Notes: generated by a model not told the origin, from the sequence alone. A DNA stretch of 6,460 nt from Clostridiales bacterium (GCA_020859965.1 JAJBVF010000279.1:1-6460); one strand, 5' to 3'; counted from the stretch's first letter, positions 1 through 6,007 are shown. Program-made: numbers and translations.

Positions 1-436
1 AAGAGTCAGATCCCCATTTGTTATGCTGCATGTCATTTTCCTTTCCTTCTCGCCATATATAATAGTCCCTGTATGGTTTATACCTGCTCTTGCGGCTCTC
101 CTGAAACCATATATGTTCATCCGATGTATGATTGACAACCATGTCCATCATAATCTTCATTCCGCATTCATGCGCACGTGCAAGCAAACGATCAAAATCT
201 TCCATCGTACCAAACTCAGTCATAATATTCCGATAATCGCTGATGTCATAACCATTGTCATCATTTGGCGATTGATAAATCGGAGACAGCCAGATCACAT
301 CAACACCCAGGTCTTCTAAATAATCCATTTTGGAAGTAATCCCGTTCAGATCTCCCACTCCATCCCCATTGGAATCCATAAAACTTCTCGGATAAATCTG
401 ATAGACAACCGCTTCTTTCCACCATGTTCTATTCAT
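1..436 (-). CDS. GH13 alpha-glucosidase, N-terminal part (cut by left window edge)
   Basis: This is the first 145 codons of a cytoplasmic GH13 alpha-glucosidase (oligo-1,6-glucosidase/MalL-like group); the rest lies beyond the window. It opens with the family hallmark WWKEAVVYQIYPRSF (residues 5-19), followed by the calcium-loop signature DSNGDGVGDL (21-30), the NGYDISDY block (61-68), and conserved region I, DMVVNHTS (98-105, with Asp98, Asn102 and His103). The catalytic Asp, Glu and Asp of regions II-IV are outside the window, so activity and substrate cannot be judged. The start is ATG at 436, preceded by a good Shine-Dalgarno sequence (AGGGGTGAG, 440-448). It begins 19 bp after the stop of the complete glucosidase upstream, so the two are co-transcribed. 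An ungapped hand alignment gives about 66 identities in the first 113 residues of the two proteins (about 58%), so they are paralogues and not a recent copy. There is no signal peptide, consistent with intracellular action on imported dextrins. Confidence 0.93.
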   Translation of the reverse strand, partial: MNRTWWKEAVVYQIYPRSFMDSNGDGVGDLNGITSKMDYLEDLGVDVIWLSPIYQSPNDDNGYDISDYRNIMTEFGTMEDFDRLLARAHECGMKIMMDMVVNHTSDEHIWFQESRKSRYKPYRDYYIWREGKENDMQHNKWGSDS

Positions 437-439
437 ACT

Positions 440-448
440 CTCACCCCT
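440..448 (-). promoter_or_regulatory. Ribosome binding site of the second glucosidase
   Basis: AGGGGTGAG on the minus strand, with the AGGGG core seven bases before the ATG at 436. It lies entirely in the 19-bp gap after the TAA of the upstream glucosidase. It fixes the start of the downstream gene and supports re-initiation or coupled translation of the pair. Confidence 0.75.
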
Positions 449-455
449 ATAGAAT

Positions 456-2132
456 TTAGTCTTTTTTCACCCACACCACTGCTTCATACGGCCGCAATAA
501 ATCATCAACCGGATCATCTGCCAAAAGGAACTCATAATTTGACAAAAGCATCTGCCCCTTTCTGACAAACGGTAAACTCATCCCACTCATATTGACCGCG
601 ACACAAATTTCCTTTCCTTCACGACTCCTGCTATAGCAAATGATATCAGGAGCCGAGGCAACTTCGATAAGATCCCCGTAAACAAAAGTCTCCGCATATG
701 GCGAATGGTTACGCAGTCGTATCATTTTTTTGTAATAAGAAAGAACAGACTGTTTATCCTGTGACTCCCGCTCCACCGTCTGTTTGCTGCATATCCGGTT
801 ACACGCAATCCAAGGTTTTTCTGTGGAAAACCCAAAATTTGCGTTGTCGTTCCACTGCATGGGGCATCTGGCATGATCCCGGCTTCTTCGATTTACTGCT
901 TCAAACGCCTCTTCTTCCGTATATCCTTCCAGAAGTGCCCGCTCATACTGCCCTCTGGAGTTGACATCATTTACTTCATCTATAGACGAGAAGACGCTAT
1001 TTCTCATCCCCAATTCTTCCCCCTGATAAATAAACGGAGTCCCACGGAGAAAAAAGAACAGAGTCCCAAGCGCTTTCGCCATGGTATCTGCATATTTTTC
1101 CATCTGTTCCTTTCCCGCTCCCGCAAAATATTTATTAATACTTCGCGGCTGATCATGATTTTCCAGATAGTTAGCTGCCCAGCCCGTTTCACGTACCAGT
1201 CTTTGATTTCGAAACAGTTTTTCCTTAAATTCTTCCACACTCCATTTTTTCGGTTTCGCCCACGCTTCTCCGATCCAGATGTCAATATCAGTATAGCTGA
1301 AATCAAAAATCATGGAGAAAAAGCCATTTTCTCCTATATACGCTTCCAGCTTCTCTGCCGGTACGCCTGGTGCCTCTGCAACAGTCACATAGTCTCCCCG
1401 GCCGTAAGTTTCCCTTCTCATTTCCAAAAGCTTTTCTTCAATTCCCGGAACATTCAGGCAATGCTTCATTACATCGCACAACCCGTCCGGGCCATCCGGC
1501 TCTACCGGTGGAAATGATGTGTCCTTTTGAATATATGTGATCGCATCCAGACGAAATCCGCTGACACCCTGCCGCAGCCACCAGTTAATCATCGTGTATA
1601 ATTCCTTCCGCAGATCCTTGTTTTCCCAGTTCAGATCCGGCTGTTCCTTAGCAAAGGTATGAAAATACCATCTGCCATCACAAATCTGCGTCCACGTACT
1701 GCCGCCAAAATTATTTCGCAGCTGAGAAAGTTGGCCGACATCCTCCCTGAAAATGTAATAATCACGGTATTTGCTGTCTTTATCTGCGCAGGCCTCCTGG
1801 AACCACGGATGCTTGTCTGAAGTATGGTTAATCACCAAATCCAGAATTACCCTGATGCCATTTTCGTTTGCGCATTTCAACAATTCCCTGGCATCCTCAA
1901 TAGAACCAAATTCCGAATTGACCGCGTAATAATCTGAAATATCGTATCCATTATCTACCAAAGGAGAGCAATAAAAAGGACAGATCCATAAAGCCGTGAT
2001 TCCAAGTTCTTTTAAATAAGGAATTTTTTCCATGATTCCCTGTAAATCACCGATTCCATCTCCGTTCGCGTCATAAAAGCTTTGAGGATAAATCTGGTAA
2101 AAAACCGCTTCCTTCCACCATTTTCTTTCCAT
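456..2132 (-). CDS. GH13 alpha-glucosidase (oligo-1,6-glucosidase/maltase group), complete
   Basis: Predicted retaining exo-alpha-glucosidase of 558 residues, the usual length for this cytoplasmic group, removing glucose from the non-reducing end of maltose, maltodextrins or isomalto-oligosaccharides. All GH13 motifs are present: calcium loop DANGDGIGDL (21-30), region I DLVINHTS (98-105), region V QPDLN (164-168, the oligo-1,6-glucosidase type), region II GFRLDAITYI with nucleophile Asp196, region III TVAEAP with acid/base Glu253, and region IV ENHDQPR with His326 and Asp327. A C-terminal beta domain follows from about residue 470. The residue after the nucleophile is Ala197, where isomaltases usually have Val, so alpha-1,4 or mixed specificity is possible. 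I chose ATG 2132 because homology begins at MERKWWKEAVFYQ. The frame stays open to a GTG at 2207, but those 25 extra residues are Lys/Glu-rich and match no GH13 N-terminus. The ribosome site is weak (GAGAAGAAG). The sampled lines are clearly poorer in GC than malEFG. Confidence 0.95.
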   Translation of the reverse strand: MERKWWKEAVFYQIYPQSFYDANGDGIGDLQGIMEKIPYLKELGITALWICPFYCSPLVDNGYDISDYYAVNSEFGSIEDARELLKCANENGIRVILDLVINHTSDKHPWFQEACADKDSKYRDYYIFREDVGQLSQLRNNFGGSTWTQICDGRWYFHTFAKEQPDLNWENKDLRKELYTMINWWLRQGVSGFRLDAITYIQKDTSFPPVEPDGPDGLCDVMKHCLNVPGIEEKLLEMRRETYGRGDYVTVAEAPGVPAEKLEAYIGENGFFSMIFDFSYTDIDIWIGEAWAKPKKWSVEEFKEKLFRNQRLVRETGWAANYLENHDQPRSINKYFAGAGKEQMEKYADTMAKALGTLFFFLRGTPFIYQGEELGMRNSVFSSIDEVNDVNSRGQYERALLEGYTEEEAFEAVNRRSRDHARCPMQWNDNANFGFSTEKPWIACNRICSKQTVERESQDKQSVLSYYKKMIRLRNHSPYAETFVYGDLIEVASAPDIICYSRSREGKEICVAVNMSGMSLPFVRKGQMLLSNYEFLLADDPVDDLLRPYEAVVWVKKD

Positions 2133-2335
2133 TTTCTTCTTCTCATTTTCCTTTTGCTTCGCCTGTCTGAACAGTCGTGCCGCGATTACCCCAGTCTCCG
2201 CAGACACGGCTGTTCTTTTGTTCTTTATCCGCTCACAACCGAAAACTCATGGTAACTGAGAAGGTACTGAACAGTACGACTCATGACCTTCTCTGTCCCA
2301 TCTGACAGTTTCCTGCTGTACTTTTATTTTAAAAT
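2133..2335. other. Non-coding gap between malG and the glucosidases, with hairpins
   Basis: This 203-bp spacer is unusually long for an operon whose other internal gaps are 90 bp or shorter. Read on the minus strand it contains ATTTTAAAAT right after the malG stop (2326-2335); a small hairpin CTGTC/GACAG (2293-2308); an 11-base stem with one mismatch, pairing 2286-2296 with 2255-2265; an inner perfect hairpin GTACTG-TT-CAGTAC (2264-2277); and TTGTGAGCGGATAA (2225-2238). The nine-base word ACTGTTCAG occurs at 2267-2275 and again exactly 100 bp away at 2167-2175. No hairpin is followed by a convincing T-run, and I cannot pair a -35 with a -10. It may be an attenuator, a processing site or the debris of an insertion junction; no function is shown. 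Confidence 0.6.
2255..2308 (-). promoter_or_regulatory. Overlapping alternative stem-loops downstream of malG
   Basis: In the minus-strand RNA, ACAGAGAAGGT (2286-2296) can pair with ACCTTCTCAGT (2255-2265) over 10 of 11 positions, enclosing a 20-base loop. The ACAG at its start is also half of an upstream stem CTGTC/GACAG (2293-2308), and the AC at its other end is part of an inner six-bp hairpin (2264-2277). These structures partly exclude one another, a layout seen in attenuators and processing sites. The pairing is seen directly; a regulatory role is only inferred. Confidence 0.35.
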
Positions 2336-3229
2336 TTACCCTTTGACAGCACCACCGGTGACGCCCTCTACATAATACTTCTGCAGACACATAAAGAGAA
2401 TGGTAACCGGGATGGCAGCCAGTACGCCGCCCGCACAAAACCGGGTAAAATACCCTGCTTCCTCATTCACCCAGCGATACAGGGCGACAGCCACATTGTA
2501 ATTGTTGGAGGATCCGAATGCAATGTAGGAAGCAAAGATGTAATCATTCCACGGCGCCATGAACGCGGTCAGAGCCGTATAGATAATAATCGGTTTTGAA
2601 AGCGGGGTGATCATACAAAAGAAGATCCTCGCCCGGGAAGCGCCGTCGATCCGCGCCGCCTCATCCAGTGATTTCGGTATCGTATCAAAGAAGCCCTTGC
2701 AGACATAATAGCCCATACCGGAGCTCGCAACGCTCACCAGGATCAGTCCGGGCACAGCTCCAGACTGCGTCAGGCCGAACTGCTTCAACAGAAAATACAG
2801 GCAGATCATGGTCAGGAAGCCGGGGAACATGCCCAGTACCAGGCAGACGCGCATCCAAAGTGTCCGCCCCTTAAACCGCATACGGGACAGGGCATAGCTC
2901 ACCATCAGGACCATGCAGGTCTGGCCGATGGCTACAAAAAAAGCGATGGTCACAGTGTTCCCATACCATCTCAGGAACTGGCTTTCACCGGACAAAAGCC
3001 AGGTATAATTATCCAGTGAAAAGGTTTTGGGGAGCAGATATTCCACCATCCCGCCGTACTCGGTTTCAAACGAACGGAAGCTCTGCAGCACAATTCCCAC
3101 AAAAGGAAGGAGCCACACGACGCTGACCGCAATCAGCAAAAGATAGGCAGCCACATGAAGCGGTTTGATGCGGCTCTTATTCATCGGAGTGCCGGCCGCA
3201 CGGGCACTTTTTGTATTCTGATTTGCCAT
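2336..3229 (-). CDS. malG: Maltodextrin ABC transporter permease MalG
   Basis: Inner-membrane permease of the carbohydrate ABC importer family (MalG type), 297 residues, close to the usual length. It has a short cytoplasmic N-terminus and six predicted hydrophobic segments at about 25-49, 92-115, 125-147, 158-178, 213-236 and 265-283. Between the fourth and fifth lies the EAA loop that docks on the ATPase: IPKSLDEAARIDGAS (184-198), with Glu190 and Gly196. It pairs with MalF to form the membrane channel that receives sugar from MalE. The ATG at 3229 overlaps the malF stop as TAATG and is preceded by a strong GAGGAGGG site, so translation is coupled to malF. A second Met at residue 16 has no such site and is not preferred. 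It ends in VEGVTGGAVKG, as MalG homologues commonly do. No ATP-binding subunit follows; as in many Gram-positives, a shared ATPase encoded elsewhere is likely. Confidence 0.95.
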   Translation of the reverse strand: MANQNTKSARAAGTPMNKSRIKPLHVAAYLLLIAVSVVWLLPFVGIVLQSFRSFETEYGGMVEYLLPKTFSLDNYTWLLSGESQFLRWYGNTVTIAFFVAIGQTCMVLMVSYALSRMRFKGRTLWMRVCLVLGMFPGFLTMICLYFLLKQFGLTQSGAVPGLILVSVASSGMGYYVCKGFFDTIPKSLDEAARIDGASRARIFFCMITPLSKPIIIYTALTAFMAPWNDYIFASYIAFGSSNNYNVAVALYRWVNEEAGYFTRFCAGGVLAAIPVTILFMCLQKYYVEGVTGGAVKG

Positions 3230-4605
3230 TATTGGAAGCCCTCCTCATCTCTTACGGATGGCAGCATGCCATAAACCACAAGTGAAATCACCGCGGTGAC
3301 CGCAAATACCATGATACCGATCACAGCAGCCATGCAGTAGTTCGTATCATTAACCGTCATTTTATACAGCCAGGTGATCAGCAGATCTGTCGTCCCGGCA
3401 CCGCCTGTCATGGACATCGTGGTGGGACCACCGCCGCTGAGCAGATAAATGATGTTGAAATTGTTCAGGTTCCCGGTAAAGGTGGTCAGCAGATACGGGC
3501 CAGTCACAAACAGCATATAGGGCAGGGTGATTTTCCGAAACATCTGAAACGTATTGGCACCGTCTATTTTAGCGCTCTCATACAGATCCGCCGGAATATT
3601 CATCAGAATACCTGTACTGATCAGCATCATATACGGAATGCCCACCCAGCAGTTTAAGATTACAATCGTGACTTTTGCCCAAAGCGGATCCGTCCAGAAA
3701 GGCAGGGCCTGCGATATCACTCCCCACTTGAGCAAATAGGAATTGATCAGACCGTCGCTCGCGAACAGCTTTGACACATACAGCAGAGAAACGAACTGCG
3801 GGATCGCGATGGTCATGACCAGGATGGTCCGCCAGAGCTTTTTAAGCCTGATCCACTTCGTGTTGATCAGCATGGCGAGTGCCATACCCAGGAAATAGTT
3901 GATAAACGTAGCAAAAAAAGCCCAGATAATCGTCCAGCTAAGTACCTTCGTAAAGGTTGCTCCAAAGCCGCTTCCGCCAAACGAAAGAAGGCTTTTAAAG
4001 TTGGCAAGGCCAACCCAGGAAAAGAGTTTTGTCGGCGCCTGATGTGTAAAATCATAATTAGTGAATGCCACGCATACCATGAAAATGATAGGCAGAATCG
4101 TAAATACAAAAATGCCAAGCGTCGGCAGTGACAATAACGTGTAATGAAACTTACCGTCAATCAACTTATGAAGATCCTGACGGACGGTCGGGACTTCCCT
4201 GCCTGCCTTTAGCGCCAGCTCTTCTCTGCGGTTTTCACTGATATTCATACGCCACAGGCAAATCAGAAAAATCGTAGCAAAAATGCTTAAAAGGCTCCAT
4301 AACAGAATCAGGAAGCTGTTGTCGCCGTAAACCGTAACAAAGGTCTCCGGATCCATGTGAGTCTCCACGGTTCCCAGAGTCCCAAACTGGGCCAGGTAAG
4401 AGGCACCAAAGGAAACCATATACCATATGTACAGGATCTCCAGTGCCAGAAAGGCGATGCCTCTCAGATAATACTTTCTCATAAGCGGGCCAAATCCAAA
4501 GATTATGTAAGATACTTTTGTCCTCCAGTCTCCTTCTTTGAATGTCACCCCGATCTCTCTCAGGCTGGCAGCCATTGCCTGAAAAAACGCTGCAGTCTTT
4601 TTCAT
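3229..4605 (-). CDS. malF: Maltodextrin ABC transporter permease MalF
   Basis: Inner-membrane permease, 458 residues with the chosen start. It is a long MalF-type subunit with two extra N-terminal membrane segments, like the eight-span E. coli MalF. Hydrophobic stretches lie at about 47-67, 97-118, 155-180, 221-248, 259-283, 309-332, 361-376 and 424-446. The MalF-like block FTNYDFTHQAPTKLFSWVGL (181-200) follows the third segment. The EAA loop is IPADLYESAKIDGANTF (337-353), with Gly349; Ser replaces the first Ala of the EAA triad, a common variation. The start is ATG 4605, giving MKKTAAFF, with AGGAAAGGGA six bases ahead. An in-frame ATG at 4650 exists, but it sits in the loop of a strong hairpin, so its ribosome site would be sequestered in the stem. 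The gene lies 90 bp after malE and overlaps malG. Confidence 0.95.
   Translation of the reverse strand: MKKTAAFFQAMAASLREIGVTFKEGDWRTKVSYIIFGFGPLMRKYYLRGIAFLALEILYIWYMVSFGASYLAQFGTLGTVETHMDPETFVTVYGDNSFLILLWSLLSIFATIFLICLWRMNISENRREELALKAGREVPTVRQDLHKLIDGKFHYTLLSLPTLGIFVFTILPIIFMVCVAFTNYDFTHQAPTKLFSWVGLANFKSLLSFGGSGFGATFTKVLSWTIIWAFFATFINYFLGMALAMLINTKWIRLKKLWRTILVMTIAIPQFVSLLYVSKLFASDGLINSYLLKWGVISQALPFWTDPLWAKVTIVILNCWVGIPYMMLISTGILMNIPADLYESAKIDGANTFQMFRKITLPYMLFVTGPYLLTTFTGNLNNFNIIYLLSGGGPTTMSMTGGAGTTDLLITWLYKMTVNDTNYCMAAVIGIMVFAVTAVISLVVYGMLPSVRDEEGFQ
3239..3246 (-). promoter_or_regulatory. Ribosome binding site of malG, inside malF
   Basis: GAGGAGGG on the minus strand, within the last codons of malF and about nine bases before the malG ATG. 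Together with the one-base TAATG overlap it indicates translational coupling, which suits two permease subunits needed one-to-one. Confidence 0.85.
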
Positions 4606-4610
4606 AAGAA

Positions 4611-4620
4611 TCCCTTTCCT
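4611..4620 (-). promoter_or_regulatory. Ribosome binding site deciding the malF start
   Basis: AGGAAAGGGA on the minus strand, about six bases before the ATG at 4605. It lies free downstream of the intercistronic hairpin, whereas the alternative ATG at 4650 is in that hairpin's loop. This supports the 458-residue form of MalF. Confidence 0.7.
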
Positions 4621-4635
4621 CTCTGAAAGAGCGAA

Positions 4636-4660
4636 AGGGGAGAGGCGCATCCTCTCCCCT
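4636..4660 (-). terminator. Strong malE-malF intercistronic hairpin, possible attenuator
   Basis: The minus strand has AGGGGAGAGG (4651-4660), loop ATGCG, then CCTCTCCCCT (4636-4645): a perfect, GC-rich 10-bp stem with a five-base loop, 35 bases after the malE stop. It is followed by a broken T-run (TTTCGCTCTTTC), so it is at best a leaky terminator. Intercistronic hairpins after the binding-protein gene are well known in mal operons; they protect the malE mRNA 3' end or drop some polymerases, so more MalE than MalF/MalG is made. That is the likely role here, by analogy. Confidence 0.7.
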
Positions 4661-4695
4661 GTATTTACGGTGTTCTGTGCACTTTTGAATAAAAC

Positions 4696-5922
4696 CTACT
4701 GCACATAGGAATTGCACTGCGCCTCAAAGTCCGCCAATACCGCCATCAGATCCTCATCCGAAGTGGAAGATGTAAGATTGCCGGAAATGATGTCGTCGCC
4801 AAGCGAAGTCGCCAGTGTCCAGTAATCATCCGGATACTGCCCCTGACCCATGCTATAGTTTGACTGTTCTGCCAGTGCGCTCAGCGCGATGTCTGCCTGT
4901 ACTGCTTCGTCCTCCTGAGCCGTCAGATTCGATGGTCCCCAGCCTTCCTCGTTGTATACAGCCAGCTGCGCTTCTGTGCCGGTCAGATACTGTGCAAGAT
5001 CCAGGCAGGCTCTCAGCTTGTCCGCATCCGTCTGCGGTTTCACACCCAGAAGCTTATAACCGCAGAATCCTCCCAGCTGATATTCCTCCCCGTCCGAACC
5101 TGTGAAAGAAGGAAGCTTTACAGCCGCGTAATTGTCGCCAAAGAGCTTCTGAATCTCGGAGGCATCCCACGTACCGTCTACGATCGCCCCTACATTCGTC
5201 GCATCACTGATGGAAGAACCGTTCTGGAACGAAGAGGAAGATGCCAGCTCGATCATCTCCTTCAGAGCCACCAGCCCCTGCCCGTTATTATAGCTGACAT
5301 CACAGGAAGCAAACGTTCCATCGTCATTCGTCTCATAAGTCAGCGTGCAGCCAGCACCGAAGAAAAACGCCACCTGATACCAGCCATTGTTAATCTCAAA
5401 ATAGAAGTTCTTGCCAGCCGCCTCGCAGTCGGCAATGATCGCCTCCAGGGACGTGGGATCTGTCACGACGCTGCTGTCATAATAAAGGAAATAGCCGTTA
5501 TCCGCACTCTGCGGGAAGGCATACAGGGTAGAGCCAAACGTTGCCGCATCGACGGATCCGGAGCCATTCTCTTCCTCAATCCATGTGTCATACCCGGTGC
5601 CAGTCAGCGGCTGTACTGCTCCGGCAGCTACCAGACGGGACAGCTGATCCTGGGCAAATCCATACAGATCCGCTCCTCCCTCTACATCCGTGATCATGTT
5701 GGAAGCCGCATCATCTGCACCAACTGATTCCACTGTAACCGTATAATCGTAACCGTTTTCAACCAGAAATTCCTCTGCCATCGTCTGCGTCACAGTGATA
5801 AGCGGTTCTGCCGTCCAGATCACAATCTCTCCGGAGGATTCCGCGCTTACGGTCATGCAGGTACCAAGCGCAGAAACCGCCATAGTTCCTGCCAGCAGGG
5901 TAGTCAAAAGTTTCTTTTTCAT
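4696..5922 (-). CDS. malE: Maltose/maltodextrin ABC transporter substrate-binding protein (MalE-like)
   Basis: Extracellular solute-binding protein of family 1, 408 residues, delivering maltodextrins to MalF/MalG. A signal peptide is clear: MKKK, hydrophobic core 5-22, then VSA-ES with likely cleavage after Ala27. The only nearby cysteine, Cys22 in LGTC, fits the lipobox poorly because Thr precedes it, so how the protein is held at a Gram-positive surface is unclear. Mature-domain hallmarks of the family are GEIVIWTAEP (31-40), a stretch around LYAFPQSADNGYFLYYDSS (133-151) like the LYGxP...L.YN block of MalE homologues, the hinge-region IVDGTWDAS (247-255), and GWGPSN (327-332). I chose ATG 5922 because it begins the signal peptide and has AGAAAGGAG just ahead; the frame's earlier ATG at 5997 would lie upstream of the predicted transcription start. 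The exact ligand (maltose, longer dextrin or other alpha-glucoside) is inferred from the neighbouring phosphorylase and glucosidases. Confidence 0.92.
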   Translation of the reverse strand: MKKKLLTTLLAGTMAVSALGTCMTVSAESSGEIVIWTAEPLITVTQTMAEEFLVENGYDYTVTVESVGADDAASNMITDVEGGADLYGFAQDQLSRLVAAGAVQPLTGTGYDTWIEEENGSGSVDAATFGSTLYAFPQSADNGYFLYYDSSVVTDPTSLEAIIADCEAAGKNFYFEINNGWYQVAFFFGAGCTLTYETNDDGTFASCDVSYNNGQGLVALKEMIELASSSSFQNGSSISDATNVGAIVDGTWDASEIQKLFGDNYAAVKLPSFTGSDGEEYQLGGFCGYKLLGVKPQTDADKLRACLDLAQYLTGTEAQLAVYNEEGWGPSNLTAQEDEAVQADIALSALAEQSNYSMGQGQYPDDYWTLATSLGDDIISGNLTSSTSDEDLMAVLADFEAQCNSYVQ

Positions 5923-5928
5923 TTTGTT

Positions 5929-5937
5929 CTCCTTTCT
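5929..5937 (-). promoter_or_regulatory. Ribosome binding site of malE
   Basis: AGAAAGGAG on the minus strand, six bases before the ATG at 5922. It settles the start at the signal peptide and rules against the in-frame ATG at 5997, which lies in the promoter spacer. Confidence 0.85.
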
Positions 5938-5959
5938 ACTGTATTGTTTTCCGCTGCTT

Positions 5960-5971
5960 GAAACATGTTTC
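5960..5971. promoter_or_regulatory. Operator copy 1: GAAACATGTTTC palindrome just downstream of +1
   Basis: A perfect 12-bp inverted repeat starting about where transcription of malE should begin (predicted +1 near 5972). It is identical to the copy in the promoter spacer, and both share one more flanking base, making 13 identical bases. A repressor bound here would block early elongation or promoter escape. The arms resemble LacI-family/cre sites (TGAAA...TTTCA), but the core is CATG and not the usual central CG, so the regulator family is open. Confidence 0.75.
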
Positions 5972-5978
5972 TTGTGCA

Positions 5979-6007
5979 AAGATACCACATGAAACATGTT
6001 TCGTCAA
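5979..6007 (-). promoter_or_regulatory. Sigma-A promoter of the malEFG operon
   Basis: Minus strand: -35 TTGACG (6002-6007), exactly 17 bp of spacer (5985-6001), -10 TATCTT (5979-5984); five of six and four of six bases match consensus, with ideal spacing. Predicted +1 is near 5972, giving a 5' leader of about 50 bases to the malE ATG. The spacer is almost wholly occupied by an operator palindrome. There is no extended -10 TG immediately before the hexamer. Confidence 0.85.
5991..6002. promoter_or_regulatory. Operator copy 2: GAAACATGTTTC palindrome in the promoter spacer
   Basis: Second perfect copy of the 12-bp palindrome. It fills most of the -35/-10 spacer and shares one base with the -35 hexamer, so a bound protein would exclude RNA polymerase. 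Its centre is 31 bp from that of copy 1, about three turns of B-DNA, which would put two dimers on the same face and allow cooperative binding. Confidence 0.78.

Noticed and set aside
873..1517. 214-codon open frame on the plus strand
   Set aside because: It lies wholly antisense to the glucosidase with all catalytic motifs, has no ribosome site, and its translation shows no family features; it is a shadow frame.
2163..2174. Small hairpin CTGT-TCAG-ACAG upstream of the glucosidase
   Set aside because: Four base pairs only; not distinguishable from background.
2225..2240. Vector contamination as the source of the lac-operator-like bases
   Set aside because: The match stops after 14 bases on both sides and the flanks are unlike vector sequence.
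2225..2296. Two tiny overlapping open frames in the malG-glucosidase gap (MGQRRS, then a 19-codon frame from 2284), as a leader peptide
   Set aside because: They overlap as TCATGA, but the ribosome sites are too close or too far, the peptides have no telling residue run, and the same bases form the hairpins; chance is more likely.
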